Both the position numbers and the translations under genes were made by a program. The notes under the pieces are model-generated. The model did not search any database, was not told where the DNA came from, and saw only the letters and a program-made list of their open reading frames with translations. This document shows positions 56,438-64,000 of a stretch of DNA of 64,000 nt, piece by piece (position 1 is the first letter of the stretch; the number at the start of each line of letters is the position of its first letter). Origin of the DNA: Pseudomonas sp. 5P_3.1_Bac2 (GTDB lineage: Bacteria; Pseudomonadota; Gammaproteobacteria; Pseudomonadales; Pseudomonadaceae); assembly GCF_025465995.1 (NCBI RefSeq), contig NZ_JANLNY010000022.1:299961-363960 (forward strand), in the 5' to 3' direction.

Positions 56438-57496
56438 ATGCTGCGTCAGCTTTGCCCACTTTTGCTTGCCCTAGCACCGCTGCTCAGCAGCGCCGAAGAA
56501 GTCATCCGGGTGTACAACTGGAATGACTACATCAACCCCCAGGTACTGACCGACTTCACCGCCAAGACCGGCATTCGCATTGACTACCAGACCTTTAGCA
56601 CCTCGGAAGAACTCGAGGCAGCACTGTCCCGTGGCGATGCCATTGATGTCACCGTGGCGCAGCACAACTCACTGCCGCAGATGATTGGCAAAGGTCAATT
56701 GCAGACCCTGGATTTCAACAAACTGCCTAACCGCAGCCACCTCGACCGGCAATTGCTGAGCACCTTGATCGCCCTTGATCCGGGCAACCAACATGCCCTG
56801 CCTTATCTGTGGGGCGCCGTCGGGCTGGCCATCAACAAACCACAAGCCGAAGCCGCGTTTGGCGGCCCGCTCCCCAATAGCTGGAGCTTGTTATTTGATC
56901 GCGAGCAAAGCTCGCGCTTGGCCAGCTGCGGCATCAGCGTGCTGGATGCACCGGATGAGACGCTGAGCATCCTGCTCAACTATCAGGGCTATAACCTCGC
57001 CCGCAGCGCGTCCAACCGCATCAAGCGCAGCGCTCAATTGCTCCAAGGCTTGCGCCCGAACCTGCGCTACGTGGACAGCGAGCGCTATATCGACGACCTC
57101 AACCAAGGCAAGCTGTGTGTCGCCATGGCCTGGGTCGGTGATGCACTGGCCGCCGCCAATGCCGGACAGCCGGTGGAGTTCAGCGTGCCGGAAGAAGGCT
57201 CGGTGGTGTTTATCGACAGCCTGGTGATTCCCAGCAGCGCCACGCGTCCCGACCTGGCTTATCAGTTCATCAACTATGTGATGCAACCCGAAGTCGCGGC
57301 GCTGACCACTAACTACACCCTGTATCCGAGCGGTAACGCGGACGCCAAGCAGTTCCTCGATGAGAACCTGCGCAACCAGCCGCTGCTGTATCCGGATCGC
57401 ACCATCAAGCGCCGCTTGCATCCAGTGGAAGCACTGCCGGAAAAACAACGGGCGACGCGTGAAAGTGTCTGGACCAGCTTTCGCGACGCCAGCTAA
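56438..57496 (+). CDS. Periplasmic polyamine-binding protein (third paralogue)
   Basis: 352 aa from ATG 56438 with GGGAG upstream. A signal peptide (cleaved near LLSSAEE) and a PotF-type fold (RVYNWNDYINPQVLTDFTAK, PYLWGAVGLAINKP). It is more divergent than SpuD and SpuE and stands alone after spuI, as PA0295 does in P. aeruginosa. It probably delivers another polyamine to the same or another transporter. Confidence 0.87.
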   Translation: MLRQLCPLLLALAPLLSSAEEVIRVYNWNDYINPQVLTDFTAKTGIRIDYQTFSTSEELEAALSRGDAIDVTVAQHNSLPQMIGKGQLQTLDFNKLPNRSHLDRQLLSTLIALDPGNQHALPYLWGAVGLAINKPQAEAAFGGPLPNSWSLLFDREQSSRLASCGISVLDAPDETLSILLNYQGYNLARSASNRIKRSAQLLQGLRPNLRYVDSERYIDDLNQGKLCVAMAWVGDALAAANAGQPVEFSVPEEGSVVFIDSLVIPSSATRPDLAYQFINYVMQPEVAALTTNYTLYPSGNADAKQFLDENLRNQPLLYPDRTIKRRLHPVEALPEKQRATRESVWTSFRDAS

Positions 57497-57509
57497 AACT
57501 TAAGCCGTG

Positions 57510-57531
57510 GCTGGCGGCCAAGGCCGCCAGC
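57510..57531. terminator. Hairpin between convergent genes
   Basis: GCTGGCGGCC-AA-GGCCGCCAGC, perfect, between the binding-protein gene and the CYTH-CHAD gene. No T-run, so termination is likely but not certain. Confidence 0.6.
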
Positions 57532-57539
57532 TAGCCTCA

Positions 57540-58904
57540 TTACTTAACCAACTGGCGCCAGGCTTTGAGCGAACTCAGCACCTGCAACTGGTGCATGCGC
57601 TGCTCCAAAGCTTCATCGCTAATCGGCGCTTGGGCCAATTCGGCCAGCTTGCTCAGCTCGCCGTAGAGGCGATCAATCTCGCTCACATCGAGCACGCCAC
57701 GGGCCAGTTGCAGCCACACCAGCAGGCGCTCGATGCGCGGCAACTGCTCGGCTAAGTCTTCCGGCTGCTGCTGATAACGACGCGGTTGCAGCGCCGCGCC
57801 TTCTTCACCCAGCAGCGTGGTCAGCCAGTTCGCCAATGCCGCAGCGCCTTGGCGATTGCCGCGATTGTTGCGCGCTACGGTCCAGCTGCGGTTAAGCAAC
57901 CAACGCGAGGCCTGCAGCGAGAACAGCCCCCAACGGGTGCCCTCCAGCTCAGTGGCAAACTGCTCTGGCGCTTGTTTACGCGCGTGCTCATCGTGCTGGC
58001 CGGCCAGGGTCCGTGGCCGCCATTCGTTCAGCAGCGCATCCAGCCATTGGCGCAGCTCATGACTGCTAGCCCGAGGCGCGGCTTGCCCCAAGCTGCTGAG
58101 CAGGGCGCGCAGCGCGGCCAAACTCTCAGTCCACTCCACCAGCAAACGCCAGTGACCATTGAAGCGATACTGCTCGGCCAGGCGCTGACTGCTCCCCAAG
58201 AGATACCAAGCCAAGGCGGCCACGGCATCATCTAACGGCGTCTCGCCAGTCAGCTCAGGCTGCGGCAAATGCAGGCTGTAACTGCTCGCATCAAACAGGC
58301 GGTAACCGCGCTCGGCCTTGCTGATATCACAGGGCATCAGCGGCAGTTCCGCGGCCAGTTCAGCGGCCAATTCGAGCAGCGCATCCGGCTCGCCTTGGCG
58401 CAGCTCCAGCTCCAGTTCGCAGATCTCTTCTTCACCTTCGCCAGCGATGACTTTGCCCAGGTCCAGCGCCGCTTCGATGACCACTTTGGCCTTGCCACGC
58501 CCCCAGGCGATTTCAGCTTTTTCGCGAACGAAGTCGGTGCTGAAAATGGCCATCAGCTGCTTTTTATCCAGCTCAGCCAAAGCCTGCGGCCAGCAACTGT
58601 CGTCGAGTTTTTTCAGGTCGAGCTTGGCCTTGCTCAGGTACCAATCCCATTCGTTGCGCTCGGATAAACCGGCGACGCTTTGGCCACGGCTCTTAAGGGT
58701 TTGGATCACCTGCTCGGCATCGCGACGCAGACGCAAGGCGACCTTGGCGTGGGCTAAATCCCGCGCGGGCGTATCGAAATACTGATTGAACAGTGGGCGC
58801 TGTTCCCAACCGCTTTTGTTGCGCTTTTTCAGCAGCGGATGATCACGCAGAGCAGTCAGGGTTTCACGGCTGACGCGCAGCTTGATTTCGGTTTCTTTGT
58901 TCAT
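57540..58904 (-). CDS. CYTH-CHAD inorganic triphosphatase
   Basis: 454 aa. The N-terminal CYTH tunnel enzyme has the E-x-E-x-K motif (E4, E6, K8 in MNKETEIKL), then basic ligands in ALRLRRDAEQVIQTLKSRG. The C-terminal half is a helical CHAD domain, which binds polyphosphate. It resembles E. coli YgiF, which hydrolyses tripolyphosphate. ATG 58904 fits the family start. Divergent from the phosphate-transport module, which fits a phosphate theme. Confidence 0.9.
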   Translation of the reverse strand: MNKETEIKLRVSRETLTALRDHPLLKKRNKSGWEQRPLFNQYFDTPARDLAHAKVALRLRRDAEQVIQTLKSRGQSVAGLSERNEWDWYLSKAKLDLKKLDDSCWPQALAELDKKQLMAIFSTDFVREKAEIAWGRGKAKVVIEAALDLGKVIAGEGEEEICELELELRQGEPDALLELAAELAAELPLMPCDISKAERGYRLFDASSYSLHLPQPELTGETPLDDAVAALAWYLLGSSQRLAEQYRFNGHWRLLVEWTESLAALRALLSSLGQAAPRASSHELRQWLDALLNEWRPRTLAGQHDEHARKQAPEQFATELEGTRWGLFSLQASRWLLNRSWTVARNNRGNRQGAAALANWLTTLLGEEGAALQPRRYQQQPEDLAEQLPRIERLLVWLQLARGVLDVSEIDRLYGELSKLAELAQAPISDEALEQRMHQLQVLSSLKAWRQLVK

Positions 58905-59012
58905 GGTGGTGGGGTTCAACGCCTATGATGAAATGGTGACAGCTTAGTGGTGCGCTGGCTCGTCGTTGGACGGCCCCGTATACTAAAAATTCTTAACGCT
59001 TGGGGTCGCCCT

Positions 59013-59690
59013 ATGCCAGTTAATCCGTTTGCCAGCCTGTTCGGCCGTTCGCCCATCGGCCCCATGCAACAGCACTTCGCTAAAGCCCATGAATGTGCGG
59101 CGAATTTAGTGCCGTTTTTTGCCGCTGTGATGGAGCAAGACTGGAGCCAAGTGGAGCAGATTCAACAGCACATGGCGGGCCTGGAATACGAGGCCGACAA
59201 GCTTAAGAAAAGCGTGCGTATCAACCTACCCAAGAGCCTCTTCCTGCCCGTGCCGCGCTCGGATTTACTTGAGCTGCTGAGTGTACAGGACAAAGTCGCC
59301 AACCGCGCCAAGGACATCGCCGGGCTGATGCTTGGCCGGCAAATGGTCATCCCCCACGACTTGCAACCGCAGATGCGGGCCTTTGTGCAACGCAGCGTGG
59401 ATGCCAGCGCCCAAGCGCTCAAGGCCATGCATGAACTCGATGAGCTGCTGGTCAGCGGCTTCGGCGGCCGCGAGGCGACGTTGGTCGAGGCCATGGTCAT
59501 GGAGCTTGAGCAAATCGAACGCGACACCGACCAGATGCAAATCGAAGTACGGCGTACGCTGTTTAAGCTGGAAAAGGACCTGCCCGCTGTTGATGTGATG
59601 TTCCTCTACAAAATCATCGAATGGATCGGTGACGTCGCTGACCGCGCAGAGCGCGTCGGTAACCGCCTGGAACAACTGTTGGCGCGCTAG
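59013..59690 (+). CDS. DUF47/PhoU-like protein (TIGR00153)
   Basis: 225 aa helical protein of the DUF47 family, regularly paired with Pit transporters and thought to regulate them. ATG 59013 (MPVNPFASLFGRSP) follows the family start; the longer frame begins in the intergenic region. PARED-type acidic motifs include EYEADKLKK and ERDTDQMQIEVR. It lies 37 bp before pit. A TATACT -10-like element sits at 58979. Confidence 0.9.
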   Translation: MPVNPFASLFGRSPIGPMQQHFAKAHECAANLVPFFAAVMEQDWSQVEQIQQHMAGLEYEADKLKKSVRINLPKSLFLPVPRSDLLELLSVQDKVANRAKDIAGLMLGRQMVIPHDLQPQMRAFVQRSVDASAQALKAMHELDELLVSGFGGREATLVEAMVMELEQIERDTDQMQIEVRRTLFKLEKDLPAVDVMFLYKIIEWIGDVADRAERVGNRLEQLLAR

Positions 59691-59727
59691 GCGCCAGCAG
59701 CCCTTCTGGACTCTACGGATAATTCTT

Positions 59728-60993
59728 ATGTCTTTTATTGCGGACTACGGCTACGTATTGCTGCTGCTTGCCTGTGCCTTTGGTTTTTTCATGGCCTGGG
59801 GGGTTGGCGCCAATGATGTGGCCAACGCCATGGGCACCTCGGTGGGCTCCAAAGCCCTGACCATCAAACAGGCGATTGTGATCGCCATGGTTTTTGAATT
59901 TTGCGGCGCCTACTTGGCCGGCGGCGAGGTCACCGAAACCATCAAAAGCGGCATCGTCGATGCCGAGATGATCAGCCCCGATTTGATGGTGCTGGGCATG
60001 CTCTCCGCTCTGCTGGCCGCGGGCAGTTGGTTGCTGATCGCCTCCATGCGCGGCTGGCCGGTCTCCACCACCCACACCATCGTGGGCGCGGTGATTGGCT
60101 TTGCCGCCGTGGGTATTTCTGTGGACGCGGTGCACTGGTCCGGCGTCGGCCCCATCGTCGCCAGCTGGGTGGTGACCCCGGTGATGGCCGGGGTGATTTC
60201 CTTCTTGCTGTTTAGCAGCGTGCAGAAGCTGATTTTCCACAGCGAGCAGCCGTTTCAAAACGCCAAGCGCTATGTGCCGCTGTATATGTTCTTGACCGGT
60301 TTTATGATCTCGCTGATGACCCTGACCAAGGGCCTGAAGCATGTCGGTTTGTACCTCACGGACTTCCAGGGCTTCTTGCTCGCGTTGGGGATTGGCGCGG
60401 CGGTGATGGTCTTGGGCATCGTCCTGCTGCAGCGGGTGCATGTCGATGCTGAAGCCGACAAAGACTTTCATTTTTCCAGCGTGGAAAAAGTCTTCGCCAT
60501 CCTGATGATCTTCACCGCCTGCTCCATGGCCTTCGCCCACGGCTCCAACGACGTGGCCAACGCCGTGGGTCCTTTGGCCGCGATTGTTGAGGTGATCGAA
60601 GCCGGTGGCGATATGGTCGTGGCTACGCAAGCGGCATTGCCTGGCTGGGTATTGATGCTCGGCGCCTTGGGTATCGTGGTTGGCCTGGCCACCTATGGCT
60701 ATAAAGTGATCGCCACCATCGGCAAACAAATTACCGAGCTGACCCCTAGCCGCGGCTTTGCTGCCGAGCTGGCGGCCGCCACCACGGTGGTCAGCGCCTC
60801 GGGCCTGGGCCTGCCGGTATCCACCACCCACACCTTGGTCGGCGCCATCTTGGGCGTGGGTTTAGCCCGAGGTATTGGCGCCTTGAACCTGAGCGTGATC
60901 GGCAAGATTTTTATGTCGTGGGTGGTCACCCTGCCCGTCGGCGCGCTGCTGTCGATGATCTTCTTTGTGATTCTGCGCGCGCTGTTCACCTAA
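59728..60993 (+). CDS. pit: Low-affinity inorganic phosphate transporter Pit
   Basis: 421 aa PiT-family carrier with about 10-12 helices. The two duplicated signature motifs are both present: GANDVANAMGTSVGSKALT near residue 27 and HGSNDVANAVGPL near residue 272. It moves metal-phosphate with protons across the inner membrane. ATG 59728 gives the normal N-terminus; the track start inside the DUF47 gene is out of context. Confidence 0.95.
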   Translation: MSFIADYGYVLLLLACAFGFFMAWGVGANDVANAMGTSVGSKALTIKQAIVIAMVFEFCGAYLAGGEVTETIKSGIVDAEMISPDLMVLGMLSALLAAGSWLLIASMRGWPVSTTHTIVGAVIGFAAVGISVDAVHWSGVGPIVASWVVTPVMAGVISFLLFSSVQKLIFHSEQPFQNAKRYVPLYMFLTGFMISLMTLTKGLKHVGLYLTDFQGFLLALGIGAAVMVLGIVLLQRVHVDAEADKDFHFSSVEKVFAILMIFTACSMAFAHGSNDVANAVGPLAAIVEVIEAGGDMVVATQAALPGWVLMLGALGIVVGLATYGYKVIATIGKQITELTPSRGFAAELAAATTVVSASGLGLPVSTTHTLVGAILGVGLARGIGALNLSVIGKIFMSWVVTLPVGALLSMIFFVILRALFT

Positions 60994-61069
60994 ACCGCCA
61001 GTCTGCTCAGCGGTTCCCTCCGCCGGCGCGATGGCTCTATGATGGGCCCTCGCCCGCGGAGAATCGCCC

Positions 61070-62209
61070 ATGCCGTTACCCTCACTCAAAGAGCAGTTCG
61101 CTGCGCTGATCGCCAGCCCATCGGTGAGCTGCACCCAAGCGAGTTGGGATCAGTCCAACCGCGGCGTCATCGAGCTGCTGAGCAGTTGGTTAGGCGACCT
61201 GGGCTTTCGCTGCGAAACCCAGGAAGTCACCCCCGGCAAATTCAACCTGCTCGCCACCTATGGCAGCGGCCCCGGTGGCTTAGTGCTGGCCGGGCACAGC
61301 GACACGGTGCCCTTTGATGCCGCGCTGTGGCAGACCGATCCACTGCAGCTCACTGAAGTCGACGGCCGTTGGCTGGGCTTGGGCGTATGCGATATGAAGG
61401 GCTTTTTCGCCCTCGCCATCGAGGCGGTCAAGCCCTTGCTTGAGCAGCCGTTTAAGCAGCCCCTGATCATCCTCGCCACCTGCGATGAAGAAAGCTCCAT
61501 GTCCGGCGCCCGTGCCCTGGCCGAAGCCGGCCGGCCCTTGGGCCGCGCAGCGGTGATTGGCGAACCGACCGGGCTTAAGCCGATCCGCCTGCACAAGGGC
61601 GTGATGATGGAGCGCATCGACATCCTCGGCCAAAGCGGTCACTCCTCGGACCCCAGCCTGGGTCACAGCGCGCTGGAAGCCATGCAAGATGTGATGCTGG
61701 AGCTGCGCGGCCTGCGCAGCCAATGGCAACGTGAATTTAACAACCCGCAGTTCAGCGTGCCGCAGCCGACGCTGAACTTCGGCTGCATCCACGGCGGCGA
61801 CAACCCCAACCGGATCTGCGGCCAGTGTTCGCTGGAGTTTGATCTGCGCCCGCTGCCGGGCATGCAACCGGAGCAACTGCGCGCGGCGATCCGCCAGAAG
61901 CTGCAACCCTTGGCCGAGCAACATCAGGTCAAGATCGACTTTGCCCCGCTGTTCCCCAGCGTGCCGCCGTTCGCCGAAGCCGCCGATGCCGAGCTGGTGC
62001 GCCTGGCCGAACGTCTGACCGGACACAGCGCTACAGCAGTGGCTTTTGGCACCGAAGCGCCTTATCTTCAGCAGCTTGGCTGCGAAACCTTGGTCCTCGG
62101 CCCTGGCGATATTGATTGCGCCCACCAACCCGGCGAGTACCTGGATATGTCACGTTTGCAGCCCAGCGTGCGTCTGCTGCAACAATTGATCGAGCATTAT
62201 TGCCTGTAA
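61070..62209 (+). CDS. argE: Acetylornithine deacetylase
   Basis: 379 aa M20 metallopeptidase fold. Metal ligands: H in LAGHSDTVPFD, the D of GLGVCDMKG, EE in ATCDEESSM, and H in IDCAHQPGEYLD. It converts N-acetylornithine to ornithine. M20 family relatives such as DapE are the main alternative, but pairing with argA favours ArgE. Confidence 0.93.
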   Translation: MPLPSLKEQFAALIASPSVSCTQASWDQSNRGVIELLSSWLGDLGFRCETQEVTPGKFNLLATYGSGPGGLVLAGHSDTVPFDAALWQTDPLQLTEVDGRWLGLGVCDMKGFFALAIEAVKPLLEQPFKQPLIILATCDEESSMSGARALAEAGRPLGRAAVIGEPTGLKPIRLHKGVMMERIDILGQSGHSSDPSLGHSALEAMQDVMLELRGLRSQWQREFNNPQFSVPQPTLNFGCIHGGDNPNRICGQCSLEFDLRPLPGMQPEQLRAAIRQKLQPLAEQHQVKIDFAPLFPSVPPFAEAADAELVRLAERLTGHSATAVAFGTEAPYLQQLGCETLVLGPGDIDCAHQPGEYLDMSRLQPSVRLLQQLIEHYCL

Positions 62210-62230
62210 CCCATTTAAGCCACCTGACCT

Positions 62231-62271
62231 GGAGGAACGAACGCGTGAAGCTGCCCCAACTGCGACGATGA
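62231..62271 (+). promoter_or_regulatory. Candidate leader peptide upstream of argA
   Basis: A GGAGG at 62231 precedes GTG 62245 by 9 nt. The GTG opens an 8-codon frame, M-K-L-P-Q-L-R-R, ending TGA at 62271, with two consecutive CGA arginine codons before the stop. A short GGCGC/GCGCC hairpin (62299-62312) follows, next to argA. No T-tract, so classical attenuation is not shown. The frame could be chance. Confidence 0.35.
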
Positions 62272-62352
62272 TCCATCCGCTGCTCTCGGCTGCAACTGGG
62301 CGCCTGCGCGCCTGACCCCATGCGTTCCATCTTTGACACAGGCTTATCTGCA

Positions 62353-63651
62353 ATGCACGACCACGTAAACTGGCTTCGCCACGCCTCGCCCTACATCAAC
62401 GCCCACCGCGACTGCACCTTTGTGGTGATGCTGCCCGGTGAAGGCGTAGCCCACCCGAACTTTGGCAATATCGTCCACGACTTAGTCCTGTTGCACAGCC
62501 TTGGCGTGCGCCTGGTGCTGGTCCACGGCTCGCGCCCGCAAATCGAAGCACGCCTGGCTCAAAACGGCCTGACCCCGCGCTATCACCGCAACCTGCGCAT
62601 CACCGACACGCCCACTCTGGATTGCGTGATCGATGCCGTCGGCCAGTTGCGTATCGCCATCGAAGCACGGCTGTCGATGGACATGGCGCGCTCGCCGATG
62701 CAAGGCGCGCGGCTGCGCATCACCAGCGGCAACTTCGTCACCGCACGGCCGATTGGCGTGGTCGATGGCGTCGACTATCACCACACCGGCGAGGTGCGGC
62801 GGATCGACCGCAAGGGCATCAATCGGCAATTGGATGAGCGCAGCATCGTGCTGCTCTCGCCCATTGGTTATTCGCCCACTGGCGAAATCTTCAACCTCGC
62901 CTGCGAAGACGTCGCCACCCGCGCCGCGATTGATCTGGATGCCGACAAACTGTTGCTGTTTGGCGCTGAGTGCGGGCTGCTGGATGCCACGGGCAATCTG
63001 GTCCGTGAACTGCGCCCACAGCAAGTGCCGGCGCACTTGCAACGCTTGGGCAACAGCTATCAAGCCGAGCTGCTCGATGCTGCTGCCGAAGCCTGCAAAG
63101 GCGGCGTGCGGCGCAGCCATATCGTCAGCTACAGCGAAGATGGGGCGCTGCTCAGCGAGCTGTTCACGCGCACCGGCAACGGCACCTTGGTGGCACAGGA
63201 GCAGTTTGAATCGGTGCGCGAGGCCAGCATCGAAGATGTCGGCGGCCTGATGGAGCTGATCACCCCGTTGGAAGACCAGGGCATCTTGGTCCGGCGCTCG
63301 CGGGAAGTGCTGGAGCGCGAGGTGACGCAATTCACCATAGTCGAGCGTGAAGGGCTGATCATCGCCTGCGCCGCGCTGTACCCGATTGCCGACTCCAACA
63401 GCGGCGAGCTGGCGTGCCTGGCGGTGAACCCGGCGTATCGCCATGGTGGTCGCGGTGATCAATTGCTGGAGCGCATCGAAACACGAGCGCGGGCCATGGG
63501 CCTGAAAACCCTGTTCGTCCTCACCACCCGTACCGCCCACTGGTTCCGTGAGCGCGGTTTCGAGCCGAGCAGCGTCGAACGCCTGCCCGCCGCCCGCGCC
63601 TCGCTGTACAACTTCCAGCGTAACTCGCAAGTCTTCGAGAAGTCCCTCTAA
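62353..63651 (+). CDS. argA: N-acetylglutamate synthase
   Basis: 432 aa. An amino-acid-kinase-like N-terminal domain (LVHGSRPQIEARLA) that binds arginine for feedback inhibition, and a C-terminal GNAT domain (CLAVNPAYRHGGRGDQLLER) that acetylates glutamate, the first step of arginine synthesis. ATG 62353 matches P. aeruginosa length; ATG 62320 is an in-frame alternative. It follows argE by 143 bp. Confidence 0.96.
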   Translation: MHDHVNWLRHASPYINAHRDCTFVVMLPGEGVAHPNFGNIVHDLVLLHSLGVRLVLVHGSRPQIEARLAQNGLTPRYHRNLRITDTPTLDCVIDAVGQLRIAIEARLSMDMARSPMQGARLRITSGNFVTARPIGVVDGVDYHHTGEVRRIDRKGINRQLDERSIVLLSPIGYSPTGEIFNLACEDVATRAAIDLDADKLLLFGAECGLLDATGNLVRELRPQQVPAHLQRLGNSYQAELLDAAAEACKGGVRRSHIVSYSEDGALLSELFTRTGNGTLVAQEQFESVREASIEDVGGLMELITPLEDQGILVRRSREVLEREVTQFTIVEREGLIIACAALYPIADSNSGELACLAVNPAYRHGGRGDQLLERIETRARAMGLKTLFVLTTRTAHWFRERGFEPSSVERLPAARASLYNFQRNSQVFEKSL

Positions 63652-63667
63652 GGCAGACGCGAGACAA

Positions 63668-63699
63668 GGTGGGTTACACCGCTACGCGGCTAACCCACC
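63668..63699. repeat. REP-like palindrome
   Basis: Inverted arms GGTGGGTTA and TAACCCACC with a GC-rich centre, flanked by CCTACG. This looks like a widespread intergenic repeat of pseudomonads. Confidence 0.6.
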
Positions 63700-63722
63700 C
63701 TACGCTCTACGACTCGCCATGG

Positions 63723-63806
63723 TGCACAACGTAGGGCGGTCAACGGCCGCGCAGCGGCCTTGGCCACCATCGCCACCGCGCCTTCAGACTTGAAGATTTA
63801 CCGATA
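63723..63806 (+). repeat. 84-bp direct repeat, copy 1
   Basis: Matches copy 2 (63916-63999) with one T/C difference; copy starts are 193 bp apart. Confidence 0.9.
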
Positions 63807-63825
63807 TCCCCATGGCTGGGCACCC

Positions 63826-63851
63826 GGTGGATGGATAAAGCGCCATCCACC
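63826..63851. repeat. Inverted repeat within the repeat cluster
   Basis: GGTGGATGG and CCATCCACC around 8 bp. A further GGTGCAA/TTGCACC pair is at 63874-63902. Confidence 0.6.
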
Positions 63852-63915
63852 CTACGCTCTGGCACAGTCGTAAGGTGCAATCGCCGCACAGGCGCTTGCA
63901 CCACGGCAGCCATCC

Positions 63916-63999
63916 TGCACAACGTAGGGCGGTCAACGGCCGCGCAGCGGCCTTGGCCACCATCGCCACCGCGCCCTCAGACTTGAAGATTTACCGATA
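63916..63999 (+). repeat. 84-bp direct repeat, copy 2
   Basis: Same as copy 1 apart from one base; it ends 1 bp before the window edge, so a longer array may continue. Confidence 0.9.
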
Positions 64000-64000
64000 A

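Larger units (their letters stand above)
63652..64000. other. Intergenic repeat cluster after argA
   Basis: 349 bp with no gene seen; it continues past the window edge. It holds REP-like palindromes and an 84-bp direct repeat. Confidence 0.7.

Noticed and set aside
63668..64000. CRISPR array
   Set aside because: Only two long 84-bp copies with a 109-bp core, no short regular repeats or spacers, and no cas genes.

Overview
The window is an ordinary stretch of Pseudomonas chromosome, by eye about 60% GC. Gene content and order match the P. aeruginosa group: algR-algZ-argH, cyaA-rnk-cyaY, lptM(lppL)-lysA-dapF-xerC, sutA, glnK-amtB, serA beside a D-2-hydroxyglutarate dehydrogenase, the full spu polyamine cluster, and pit-argE-argA. 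I see no rRNA, tRNA, CRISPR, prophage, transposase or integron. Comparisons with PAO1 below come from memory, not from an alignment.

Layout. (1) 1-8.9 kb: algR (cut by the window edge) and algZ on the minus strand; argH, small genes and cyaA on plus; rnk, a DUF1289 gene and cyaY on minus. (2) 9-17 kb: an AraC regulator, then the lptM-lysA-dapF-DUF484-xerC-HAD phosphatase run, sutA, and the nitrogen pair glnK-amtB behind a readable sigma-54/NtrC control region. (3) 17.5-23 kb: ubiK, comM, a glutamine-amidotransferase hydrolase of the PuuD type, and a LysR/MATE efflux pair with twin operators. (4) 23-29 kb: two SdiA-regulated-domain paralogues around a YgiW-type OB-fold protein, a fumarylacetoacetase-family enzyme, and D-2-hydroxyglutarate dehydrogenase divergent from serA across a 42-bp palindrome. 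(5) 29-38.7 kb: DUF4399, DUF523, 2OG oxygenase, DUF2059, alpha/beta hydrolase, a thioredoxin-like DUF6436 protein, a chemoreceptor, an AraC regulator and the acylase hacB. (6) 38.7-45.6 kb: an accessory block with katB-ankB, an alkyl sulfatase with a divergent LysR, a MAPEG protein and EamA. (7) 45.6-57.5 kb: spuH-G-F-E-D-C-B-A, spuI, and an extra polyamine-binding protein. (8) 57.5-64 kb: CYTH-CHAD triphosphatase, a DUF47/Pit phosphate module, argE and argA, ending in a cluster of intergenic repeats.

How it fits together. Polyamine uptake (SpuDEFGH) feeds the gamma-glutamyl route (SpuI, SpuB, SpuC, SpuA), with a second SpuA-like hydrolase at 19.5 kb. SerA and D-2-hydroxyglutarate dehydrogenase form a redox couple for serine synthesis. 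ArgH, ArgE and ArgA lie at the two ends of the window. GlnK-AmtB senses and imports ammonium.

I did not find a convincing new multi-gene system. The most useful new observations are regulatory: a possible arginine-codon leader peptide before argA, the serA palindrome, the twin LysR/MATE operators, a long dyad before hacB, and the glnK NtrC/sigma-54 layout. Relative to remembered PAO1 order, the window also joins loci from the two sides of the origin.
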